Source: CAYVQU01 sp964453155 (lineage in GTDB: Bacteria > Chloroflexota > Anaerolineae > Anaerolineales > UBA11858). From it: 5,340 bases of DNA. The notes under the pieces were generated by a model. The model saw only the letters and a list, made by a program, of their open reading frames with translations, was not told the origin of the DNA and ran no database searches. A program made the translations under genes and the position numbers. Below, piece after piece: positions 1 through 5,045 of the stretch. The stretch lies in the NCBI GenBank assembly GCA_964453155.1, contig CAYVQU010000275.1, positions 1-5,340 on the forward strand, given 5' to 3'. Position 1 is the stretch's first letter, and each line of letters opens with the position of its first letter.

Positions 1-16
1 TAAAATGTGTGTTCAT
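1..16 (-). CDS. start of a further downstream gene (partial)
   Basis: Nine nucleotides after the stop of the SH3b gene, the minus strand has GGAGG (25-21), then TTCC and ATG (16-14), followed by codons for N-T-H-F to the window edge. A strong ribosome site at 4 nt, in operon spacing, makes a real gene start plausible. Only five codons are visible, so nothing can be said about its product. Confidence 0.45.
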
Positions 17-25
17 GGAACCTCC

Positions 26-763
26 CTATGGTTCAAACGGAGTCAACAAGGTTTCGGCCATCCAGCCTTCGATTTCATCCAGGGTGCGGACTTTGGCCCA
101 AACATAATCGCCCGATTGGGCGCTTTCACCCAATAAAACCAAAGGGGAGCCATGTCCCATCCAGGTCAAGGCATTGCCTTGCGGATCGGCGCGCAGATAA
201 GCGCCAGTCTCAACATTCACTCTGGCAAGATCGCCAAATGGGAGTGGATAGAGCAGGCTTTCAGCCATCCAGCCGTTCAAGCAGCCATTTTCGTAACAGA
301 TCATCACCCATAACCACATGTGTCCGGCGTCTTCTTCAATTTGCGATAACCATTCGAGCACACTGCCATTTTCAAGCTGGATCAGGATGCGGCCGTTCGG
401 GGATTCTCGGATATTGCCCCCTTCGAAATTGGGTGCCCAGACCAGATATAATGGGCGGGGTGTCACCGTAAAGGTGGGCGTTGGCGAGGCTGTCTGGGTC
501 GGAGTATCCGTAGGGGTGGGGGACGGCGTCTCCGTAGGAATATTGGTTGCCGTTAAGGAGGGTTGGATGGTAGCTGTCAGAGTCGGTGTATTGGATGTTG
601 TCGCCGTGACTAACGGTTCCAGGGTGACTGTGCTATGGGCAACAGCAAAGGTAGCTTGATCGGGCCGCGTCAGAAACAGGCCAGCTACCAACCCGATGAT
701 CAGGCTAGCCAGGAGAAAAAGGCCGCGAAAATCTGTGAAGAAACGGCGTTCAATAGACTTCAT
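26..763 (-). CDS. membrane-anchored protein with Thr/Pro linker and two bacterial SH3 domains
   Basis: This 245-residue protein probably sits outside the membrane with an N-terminal anchor. Residues 1-13 are basic, 14-32 form the membrane helix or uncleaved signal, and about 44-104 are a low-complexity Thr/Pro/Ser linker (repeats such as TPTPT and TETPSPTPTDTP). Two SH3b-type repeats follow at about 115-171 and 187-241. Each has the pattern (I/L)-R-x-x-P-x-G ... W-V/A ... G-W-M-A-E-(S/T)-L-L, the bacterial SH3 domain found in cell-wall-binding or peptidoglycan-associated proteins. The first domain has an insertion with two Cys (156, 161). ATG 763 has AAGGA 8 nt upstream and overlaps the previous gene by 14 nt. 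Its position after the pilus genes suggests a possible wall-anchoring or surface-spacing role; this is inference. The domain architecture is clear by eye; the ligand is unknown. Confidence 0.82.
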   Translation of the reverse strand: MKSIERRFFTDFRGLFLLASLIIGLVAGLFLTRPDQATFAVAHSTVTLEPLVTATTSNTPTLTATIQPSLTATNIPTETPSPTPTDTPTQTASPTPTFTVTPRPLYLVWAPNFEGGNIRESPNGRILIQLENGSVLEWLSQIEEDAGHMWLWVMICYENGCLNGWMAESLLYPLPFGDLARVNVETGAYLRADPQGNALTWMGHGSPLVLLGESAQSGDYVWAKVRTLDEIEGWMAETLLTPFEP

Positions 764-1424
764 GGCGAAAATCCTTATGCTGAGACGGCGGGATCTGAAC
801 AGGCCGCATCTCGGGTGGTAATGCCAGCATCACATGCCAGAACAGGAATCCATACAGGGGATAATTCTTGGAAGGATAGGAGCCGACGATCAACTGGTTA
901 CTGCCAACCCAGGCTTGCTGATCGATCTGTGCGGCAACCCGGCAAAAAGTTGTATCGCAATAAGACCAGTCAACGCGATCGTCAAAAACATGCGGCCCTT
1001 GCAAGAAAACGTAGACATGGGACCCCGGTTGGTAAATGCGCATGGCCAGTAACTGATCGTAATCATCGGGTCCGGTAGGTAGATATTCCTGGTTCCAGAG
1101 CACCGTGCCTACTGCCACCCACAGAGATACCACTCGGCCCAGGTCCCAGAAGGTCACTTCGACCAGATTGAAACTGCTCCGCATCCAGGGGATGGTACAG
1201 GTGGCGGTCACCAGGCCATAAAAGCCCCAGATTGGTTGCCTACCGCGATCATCAAACTGCATCTCTCCATCGGGAACATCTTCGGGTGAAACAGTAATAC
1301 CCGCCCAGTTCTGGCAAAGTTTCAAAGGAATCCTTTCGCCGGGGGTTATTTCCTGCGCCTGAACCGGATTTGCCAGGAATAGGCTTTGGAATAAAATCAG
1401 GCCCAATAAAAAATATCGTTTCAT
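750..1424 (-). CDS. secreted four-cysteine protein of unknown function
   Basis: This 224-residue protein matches no family I recognise. It begins with a clear Sec signal peptide: basic MKRY, a hydrophobic core LLGLILFQSLFLA, and a likely cleavage near NPVQA|Q (residue 23). The mature part has no further membrane segment. It is rich in Trp, Tyr and Phe and has four cysteines (37, 76, 156, 161), an even number that could form two disulfides outside the cell. The ATG at 1424 lies 6 nt after the TadG-like stop, with only a weak AGGT ribosome element. Its TGA overlaps the next gene by 14 nt. This places it firmly in the pilus operon and suggests an extracytoplasmic accessory role, such as a tip, adhesion or assembly factor. 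That role comes only from context. Confidence 0.72.
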   Translation of the reverse strand: MKRYFLLGLILFQSLFLANPVQAQEITPGERIPLKLCQNWAGITVSPEDVPDGEMQFDDRGRQPIWGFYGLVTATCTIPWMRSSFNLVEVTFWDLGRVVSLWVAVGTVLWNQEYLPTGPDDYDQLLAMRIYQPGSHVYVFLQGPHVFDDRVDWSYCDTTFCRVAAQIDQQAWVGSNQLIVGSYPSKNYPLYGFLFWHVMLALPPEMRPVQIPPSQHKDFRHEVY

Positions 1425-1430
1425 CGGTAC

Positions 1431-2096
1431 CTATGGCACACACACATTTTCAGGTTGGGCAACCGCGGCGGAGGCAAAAGCATGCACCGGAACGGAGGAA
1501 CGCCCGACCAAAGAGAGCAAGAAAGTGGAGACGGGAAAGGAGAAATACACCCCAACTGCCGGTTCTTCACTGGACCAATTCCCCAAACCGCTCCCTAATC
1601 GAATGGGTCGGGGTGGGTAGCTGCTCAGTGTGCTCCCTTCGACATCCTCTATTACGCGTACATCGAAGGTATATGCTTCCAGTTCTCGATACGCTGCCGC
1701 TGCGTTGACATACTGAACCGCAACATTTTGAGCGACAGTGGCTTTCAGGAGAACGGGAGCAGGACCATCACAACCTCCGCTGGCAACCGAGACGCCGGAC
1801 CAATCGCGCCCCATCGAAACCCCAATCAAAGCCGCCTGTTGGGCCACCTGGTAGCTCCAATTCCGGGCCTCGAAGAGCAGATATACATCCACCAGCGCCG
1901 TTGTTATCAAGACAAAAATCAATAAGATGAGTAGGGACAGGATGGTGACCTGACCATGTTCCTTGTGAGCACGGGGGCGTGGGTGCCTGGGTGCCAATAG
2001 GAAATCTCCCCTTCTCTCCTGCTCCCTTTCACCTTCGCGTAACGAAGTGAAGCATAGTATGCCCTTTGGGTATCCCTTTGGGGGATTGCTCCCCAT
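1431..2096 (-). CDS. TadE/TadG-like pilus assembly protein
   Basis: This is a second TadE/TadG-like protein, 221 residues from ATG 2096. The typical core starts HKEHGQVTILSLLILLIFVL, a short basic stretch and a Gly-Gln before a hydrophobic helix at about residues 49-74 (in the 221-residue numbering), followed by a D-V-Y-L-L-F-E-A-R-N-W segment and an A-A-L-I-G-V motif. Such N-termini anchor TadE/G proteins and place the rest outside the membrane. The last 140 residues are an exported domain with two Cys. The start is doubtful. ATG 2096 overlaps the tadE stop (TGATG), but the first 33 residues are encoded by short-repeat DNA and do not look like protein. An in-frame TTG at 1997, with AGGGGAG about 8 nt upstream, would give 188 residues and a normal TadE/G N-terminus. 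No von Willebrand domain of full-length TadG is present. The stop, TAG 1433-1431, is 6 nt from the next start. Confidence 0.72.
   Translation of the reverse strand: MGSNPPKGYPKGILCFTSLREGEREQERRGDFLLAPRHPRPRAHKEHGQVTILSLLILLIFVLITTALVDVYLLFEARNWSYQVAQQAALIGVSMGRDWSGVSVASGGCDGPAPVLLKATVAQNVAVQYVNAAAAYRELEAYTFDVRVIEDVEGSTLSSYPPRPIRLGSGLGNWSSEEPAVGVYFSFPVSTFLLSLVGRSSVPVHAFASAAVAQPENVCVP
1998..2095. repeat. short-repeat region at the 5' end of the TadG-like gene
   Basis: This stretch holds a 12-nt-period tandem repeat with core CCCTTTGGG at 2062-2070 and 2074-2082. It also holds a bulged 9-bp hairpin pairing 2028-2037 with 2043-2051 around loop CGTAA. Immediately beyond, at about 1980-1995, GGGTGCC occurs twice in tandem. 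Such texture is typical of intergenic mini-repeats, not of a pilin leader. It argues that the adjacent gene really starts inside or after it. Confidence 0.6.
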
Positions 2097-2728
2097 CACG
2101 GATATCGCTCCACCAGACTGCGGTGGGAAACCCGGATGGTGATCGGGATCCCGTCAATAATAGGAATATCAGGGGTATAAGTCACAGTGGATTCCAGGCG
2201 GAAGGGGGATCCAAATGCCATGGTATTCAAAGCAGTTGGTGTAATTTCTGTGCCGTTGTCATTGTAGATTTTGACGGTCGCCGCGCTGACCGATCCACCA
2301 CCCAGAACGTTCGTGTTGAGTGACGATTGGATGGTGCTTAGCGCCCAGCCCCATTCATCCGGTTCCAGGCTCAAGCCCCGGGCCGCAATGAAGGTGCCAC
2401 TCTCCAAAGATTGGCGGATATCCACACCCCGCGACAATTCGATTCCACCAAACACCAGAGGGATCAGGATCAACAAAGCCAACAGTAGTTCGAGCACACT
2501 TTGCCCGCGTTCGAGTTGGTTTCCTCTAAGGGGATGCTTCGGGAAAGTTGGCCGGGTAAGTGGTTGATACGTTGATTTTTCCTGTTGAAATTCTTTCATC
2601 AGAACCCGTCTCGGAGCAAGCTGCCGAAAGAGCCATTTCACCAATGAAATCAATACGTTTATAAGCAACGCCACTAATCCCCAAAAAACTAAACTAACAA
2701 CCAGTGAACTAAGAACCAAGATCCACAT
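2096..2728 (-). CDS. tadE: TadE-like minor pilin/pseudopilin with extra N-terminal membrane segment
   Basis: From ATG 2728 this encodes 210 residues. The recognisable TadE-like part begins at about residue 73: ERG75|QSVLE80LLLALLILIPLVFGG, a pseudopilin-like motif with Gly before the cut and Glu at +5, followed by a hydrophobic helix (about 80-96) and a TadE-type continuation (IELSRGVDIRQSLESGTF). Residues 105-210 are an exported domain of beta-rich appearance. Residues 1-36 form another strongly hydrophobic stretch ending in basic residues (KWLFRQLAPRR), which is unusual for TadE. ATG 2728 has GGAAG 6 nt upstream and overlaps pilin 2 by 20 nt. ATG 2599 (residue 44) would give a conventional 167-residue TadE but has a poor ribosome site. 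Both are possible; I prefer 2728 because the upstream segment is coherently membrane-like. The protein probably acts as a minor component of the Flp pilus. Its TGA overlaps the next gene's ATG (TGATG). Confidence 0.78.
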   Translation of the reverse strand: MWILVLSSLVVSLVFWGLVALLINVLISLVKWLFRQLAPRRVLMKEFQQEKSTYQPLTRPTFPKHPLRGNQLERGQSVLELLLALLILIPLVFGGIELSRGVDIRQSLESGTFIAARGLSLEPDEWGWALSTIQSSLNTNVLGGGSVSAATVKIYNDNGTEITPTALNTMAFGSPFRLESTVTYTPDIPIIDGIPITIRVSHRSLVERYP

Positions 2729-2861
2729 TGATCGCTTCCAGTTTCAGGGCAATGGATTGGGCCACAGCATAGAGAGCTGCACCCAGAACCGTAATGACGA
2801 TGGCACCCACGATGATGTATTCCAGGGCGGCTTCGCCCCGGTGGTGTTGAGATCGCAACAT
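2709..2861 (-). CDS. Flp-type pilin 2 (paralogue of pilin 1)
   Basis: This 50-residue Flp/Fap prepilin has leader MLRSQHHRG, processing motif G9-E-A-A-L-E14-Y15 (cleavage after Gly9, Glu at +5, then Tyr), hydrophobic helix IIVGAIVITVLGAALYAVAQ at about 16-35, and a short tail ending INVDLGS. Without gaps it matches pilin 1 at 20 of the first 36 positions, but the C-terminal tails differ completely. This suggests tandem duplication followed by divergence of the exposed part. The ATG at 2861 has only a weak GGA element upstream, in contrast to pilin 1, so lower expression is likely. The gene's 3' end overlaps the possible ATG of the TadE-like gene by 20 nt. It may be a minor or alternative fibre subunit. 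Confidence 0.87.
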   Translation of the reverse strand: MLRSQHHRGEAALEYIIVGAIVITVLGAALYAVAQSIALKLEAINVDLGS

Positions 2862-2886
2862 AATTCCACAAATCAAATAGGAAGGT

Positions 2887-2906
2887 GGGGGCAGTTACCT
2901 GCCCCC
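2887..2906 (-). promoter_or_regulatory. GC-rich 8-bp hairpin before pilin 2; possible attenuator
   Basis: GGGGGCAG (2887-2894) and CTGCCCCC (2899-2906) pair perfectly around a 4-nt loop. On the minus-strand transcript, a mixed stretch (ACCTTCCTATTTGATTTGT) follows instead of a clean T run. It could be a weak or partial terminator that lets only part of transcription into pilin 2 and the minor pilin genes, or an mRNA 3'-end stabiliser for pilin 1. The pairing is certain; the function is not shown. Confidence 0.6.
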
Positions 2907-2918
2907 GGTTGATATTGG

Positions 2919-2937
2919 CGTGGTCATCTGGACCACG
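2919..2937 (-). promoter_or_regulatory. 7-bp hairpin just after pilin 1
   Basis: CGTGGTC (2919-2925) and GACCACG (2931-2937) pair perfectly around a 5-nt loop. On the transcript the hairpin starts 5 nt after the pilin 1 stop codon. No T tract follows. It may cap the 3' end of a processed pilin 1 message; this is inference. Confidence 0.5.
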
Positions 2938-2942
2938 TTTGG

Positions 2943-3116
2943 CTAAGGACTCGCCGGCACATTGATGCCAGAGATCCAATTCGCCACGTTACTGCCTTCG
3001 TCGCTGGCCGATTGGACAATTGACCAGATCGCGACGCCGAGTACGGCCAGGGCAATGGCACCCATGACGATGTACTCCAGCATCGATTCACCGCGGTGTT
3101 CGGCCTTTCGAAGCAT
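2943..3116 (-). CDS. flp: Flp-type pilin 1 (probable major pilin)
   Basis: This 57-residue prepilin of the Flp/Fap family is the likely main subunit of the pilus fibre. It has a short basic leader (MLRKAEHRG), then the class-specific processing motif G9-E-S-M-L-E14-Y15. Prepilin peptidase should cut after Gly9, leaving Glu at +5 followed by Tyr, the Flp signature. Residues 16-35 (IVMGAIALAVLGVAIWSIVQ) form the hydrophobic assembly helix, and about 20 mostly polar residues follow (DEGSNVANWISGINVPASP). The mature length, about 48, is normal for Flp. The ATG at 3116 is chosen because it sits 8 nt from a near-perfect Shine-Dalgarno; upstream in-frame GTG and ATG codons overlap that site. It lies downstream of the tadC inverted repeat, and its stop is 5 nt from a downstream hairpin. 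Both features would suit a separately stabilised, abundant message. Confidence 0.9.
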   Translation of the reverse strand: MLRKAEHRGESMLEYIVMGAIALAVLGVAIWSIVQSASDEGSNVANWISGINVPASP

Positions 3117-3120
3117 ACGC

Positions 3121-3132
3121 ATCACCTCCTTT
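3121..3132 (-). promoter_or_regulatory. very strong Shine-Dalgarno of pilin 1
   Basis: The minus strand reads AAAGGAGGTGAT, a 12-nt match to the sequence complementary to the usual bacterial 16S rRNA 3' end. It decides the start of the pilin gene: the ATG at 3116 is 8 nt from GGAGG, while the GTG at 3125 and ATG at 3122 fall inside or against the element. It is the strongest ribosome site in the window, fitting high output of a major pilin. Confidence 0.85.
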
Positions 3133-3145
3133 CAAGATAGTTGGT

Positions 3146-3203
3146 GGTTGATAGTGGTTAGTGAGTAGATTGCCATCCTTCTGCCCACTAACCACTATCA
3201 ACC
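3146..3203. repeat. 18-bp perfect inverted repeat between tadC and pilin 1
   Basis: Positions 3146-3163 (GGTTGATAGTGGTTAGTG) and 3186-3203 are perfect reverse complements separated by 22 nt. On the minus-strand transcript the hairpin starts about 5 nt after the tadC stop and ends about 13 nt before the pilin 1 Shine-Dalgarno. The stem is about 44% GC and is not followed by a T tract, so it does not look like an intrinsic terminator. Each arm is internally repetitive (TGGTTGATA, TGGTTAGTG). That texture suits a dispersed small palindromic repeat as well as an mRNA hairpin that protects the pilin transcript from upstream decay. The structure is seen directly; the role is inferred. Confidence 0.8.
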
Positions 3204-3208
3204 GTCCA

Positions 3209-4039
3209 CTAGAACCCCATTCCCTGTAAACTGGCGATCAAACGGGCGGCCAGGGGGAAGACCAGGACGAAGAGCGCGGGCATCAACAGGGCCGGGAAAG
3301 CCATCAGGATCAGCCGGGAAGGGATCTTCTGCAGCTGCTCCCGGGAGCCGGTCTTCATTTCCTGTTGCAGGCTCTCCATCACCTGCCGCAAAGCCTGATC
3401 TAAATCAAGGGTTCCTTCTTGAGCCGCGTTCGTCCGGGCGACCAGATCACTCAAAAATGGCAAGCCGGGGACATTTTGGTCTAATTTCTTTAGCACTGCC
3501 ATCCCGTTATCGCCCAGACCCATGTCTAGATATTGCTCCATAGCACGGGCAATGGGAGCGGGGTTATTCTGGGCCACATCCTGTAAGGCCAGGAGCAAGG
3601 TGCCGCGCAGAGTTAGCCGGATCCGCAAGTCCAGCATGAACTGCCAAACAGATTGCATCAGGCCGCGTTTGCGGTAGCGCGTCAGCCATATCCGGTACAG
3701 GGAGGGCAAGAGTGCCAGGAGCAAGGCCAAAAATTGGTGGGTAAGCAGGTAAATACTGATCGCAAGGGCCGCTCCGCCCAAATAGATTGCTACCCAGGGA
3801 ATGTGATCCAGACCCAATAGGGCGGCCATCGAAGTCTCCACCTGGGTTTCGGTACTGTCAGATACCTGGCGGTCGTAACTACGCAGCAAATTGAACCGTC
3901 TCTGTCGAGGCAGACTGAATAGTTGGATAAAACCTGATAGCAAGGCATAGGTCAGGATAGCAAATCCTAAACCGTATCCCAGGATCGATAGCCAGAAAGT
4001 CCAGGTGGATACTGTGTCGAGGAAAATAGATTGATCCAC
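3209..4039 (-). CDS. tadC: TadC-like inner-membrane platform protein (T2SSF domain)
   Basis: This 276-residue protein is the second T2SSF-type membrane platform component. From the chosen GTG, transmembrane segments lie at about residues 14-40, 82-100, 102-118 and 244-268. The cytoplasmic domain at about 125-240 includes a helical run typical of TadC (FLSDLVARTNAAQEGT, then LDQALRQVMESLQQEM and R-E-Q-L-Q-K-I-P), where TadC proteins usually end the T2SSF domain before the last membrane hairpin. There is no convincing ATG. The GTG at 4039-4037 has GAAGG about 10 nt upstream and keeps the first membrane helix intact. A TTG at 4078 adds 13 residues, has no visible Shine-Dalgarno and would overlap the micro-ORF. 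The stop is TAG at 3211-3209, and an inverted-repeat spacer follows. The assignment is firm; the exact start is uncertain. Confidence 0.87.
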   Translation of the reverse strand: MDQSIFLDTVSTWTFWLSILGYGLGFAILTYALLSGFIQLFSLPRQRRFNLLRSYDRQVSDSTETQVETSMAALLGLDHIPWVAIYLGGAALAISIYLLTHQFLALLLALLPSLYRIWLTRYRKRGLMQSVWQFMLDLRIRLTLRGTLLLALQDVAQNNPAPIARAMEQYLDMGLGDNGMAVLKKLDQNVPGLPFLSDLVARTNAAQEGTLDLDQALRQVMESLQQEMKTGSREQLQKIPSRLILMAFPALLMPALFVLVFPLAARLIASLQGMGF

Positions 4040-4041
4040 CG

Positions 4042-4134
4042 TTATCTGACCTTCACCGGACAATATCGCCAGACCCAAATTGAGACTGGAAGGACGAGAA
4101 AAACAGAGAGTATGATTTTGATCCAGATTGCCAT
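4042..4134 (-). CDS. possible 30-residue single-pass membrane micro-ORF between tadB and tadC
   Basis: A short ORF begins with ATG 2 nt after the tadB stop and ends with TAA 2 nt before the preferred GTG of tadC, so it exactly fills the gap between them. The peptide begins MAIWIKIILSVFL, has one hydrophobic segment at about residues 3-22, a single Cys at 25, and ends in basic residues (PVKVR). A GGAAA element lies about 10 nt upstream of its ATG. It could be a small membrane partner of the TadB/TadC platform, or a leader that couples tadC translation. It could also be the remnant of an original tadC start displaced by a frameshift, or simply chance. I recognise no family. The hydrophobic composition and the 2-nt spacing on both sides are the only support. 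Confidence 0.35.
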   Translation of the reverse strand: MAIWIKIILSVFLVLPVSIWVWRYCPVKVR

Positions 4135-4136
4135 GA

Positions 4137-5045
4137 TCAGATTTCCAAAAACTGGATTTCGGATTCGATATACAAACTACCCAAAACGCCCAGCCCGGCT
4201 GCAGCCCAAAAAATGATCAAATGACTGAGACTGTCTTCGAAATACATCCGCCAGCTTGCTTCTGTGCTGACGAAGACCAAAGCGCCAGCCAATACGGCCT
4301 GTAAGACCCGGGCTGTACTGCGGATCAAGGTCAGGCTCTGGCGGCTAAGGTTATGGAGTTCCCGTCGTCCCTCGACATCTGTACGCAGCATTTCTAATGT
4401 GTCTTGGAAGATGGCTGGGGTAGTCTGCTGGGCATGCGCTAGAATGACGGCAAATTGTCTTAGACTGGGGACTGGCAATTGCCTGAATGGTTCCACAGCT
4501 TGACTCACCGGTTGGTTGAGCTGGATTCGGCGGATGACTTCAGCCGTTGTCTGGTGGATTTCTCCCCCCGGTAGTTGTTGGTGGGCTGCTAACAAGGCCT
4601 GGCTGACTGAACGGACCAGCGGGTATCTGGCCGCAAACTGCAGGATCAGATCGCCAGTTTGTCGGTTCAATCGGGCCAGGCGCTGCTGTCGTTGTTGGGC
4701 GCGATACAGAACTCCGGCGATCTGCACAATCACGAGCAGGACTGGGGAAAGCATCCGATCAAAAACCAGCAAGGCCACCAGCGCACTTGAGATGATCCAG
4801 AGATATGTCGAATTCAATATCGAGCTTAGGTGGAGTGACCGCTGGTCAGGTTCCGCGGCCAGCATTTCAGACGCCATTTGAAGTCCTGCCAGACGGTACC
4901 CAGCCCCAGGCTGGAAGCGGCGTTTGAGCCAACGAATTCCACCCAGGCTAAGATCAATCAGGGTTTGTAGACTGAGAGAAACCAGGGTGATGATGCCCAC
5001 CGCGGCCAGGGCGGTCGCTAACCAGAAGTAAATGGTCAATTTCAT
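4137..5045 (-). CDS. tadB: TadB-like inner-membrane platform protein (T2SSF domain)
   Basis: This 302-residue integral membrane protein probably forms, with TadC, the platform on which the CpaF ATPase acts during pilin extrusion. Hydrophobic segments are visible at about residues 4-27, 80-95 with 99-113, 248-262 and 276-294. A cytoplasmic helical domain at about 125-245 (R-L-N-R-Q-T-G-D-L-I-L-Q-F near 126-138, then a helical bundle) fits the type II secretion F (T2SSF) domain found once in TadB and TadC proteins. The chosen ATG (5045-5043) overlaps the cpaF stop by 4 nt (ATGA), implying translational coupling, with a GGAAAA element about 5 nt upstream. An in-frame TTG at 5093 would add 16 charged residues inside cpaF and is less likely. 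Its length is typical of TadB. The TadB name, rather than TadC, comes from its position directly after cpaF. Confidence 0.88.
   Translation of the reverse strand: MKLTIYFWLATALAAVGIITLVSLSLQTLIDLSLGGIRWLKRRFQPGAGYRLAGLQMASEMLAAEPDQRSLHLSSILNSTYLWIISSALVALLVFDRMLSPVLLVIVQIAGVLYRAQQRQQRLARLNRQTGDLILQFAARYPLVRSVSQALLAAHQQLPGGEIHQTTAEVIRRIQLNQPVSQAVEPFRQLPVPSLRQFAVILAHAQQTTPAIFQDTLEMLRTDVEGRRELHNLSRQSLTLIRSTARVLQAVLAGALVFVSTEASWRMYFEDSLSHLIIFWAAAGLGVLGSLYIESEIQFLEI

Noticed and set aside
7..1078. Plus-strand ORFs opposite the SH3b and secreted-protein genes
   Set aside because: They are antisense to well-supported minus-strand genes. Their translations are rich in Arg, Ser and Pro without domains, and one simply mirrors the Thr/Pro linker.
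1370..1708. Plus-strand 112-residue ORF opposite the TadG-like gene
   Set aside because: It is antisense to a coherent membrane-anchored TadE/G-like protein, has a basic low-complexity composition and has no visible ribosome site.
2689..2979. Minus-strand 96-residue ORF across the pilin 1-pilin 2 spacer
   Set aside because: It runs out of frame over pilin 2 and both spacer hairpins. Pilin 2 in the other frame has a full Flp motif, so this is a shadow.
3160..3203. A pilin promoter with -35 TTGATA inside the inverted repeat
   Set aside because: No acceptable -10 hexamer lies 16-18 nt downstream. The TTGATA is part of the palindrome arm.
4039..4134. tadC broken by a frameshift near its 5' end
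   Set aside because: The tadC frame already contains a full first membrane helix and a usable GTG start, and its length is normal. A separate micro-ORF or leader explains the upstream hydrophobic segment without assuming an error, though a frameshift is not fully excluded.
4264..4881. Plus-strand ORFs opposite tadB
   Set aside because: They mirror the tadB reading frame, and their Arg/Trp/Cys-rich translations do not look like real proteins.
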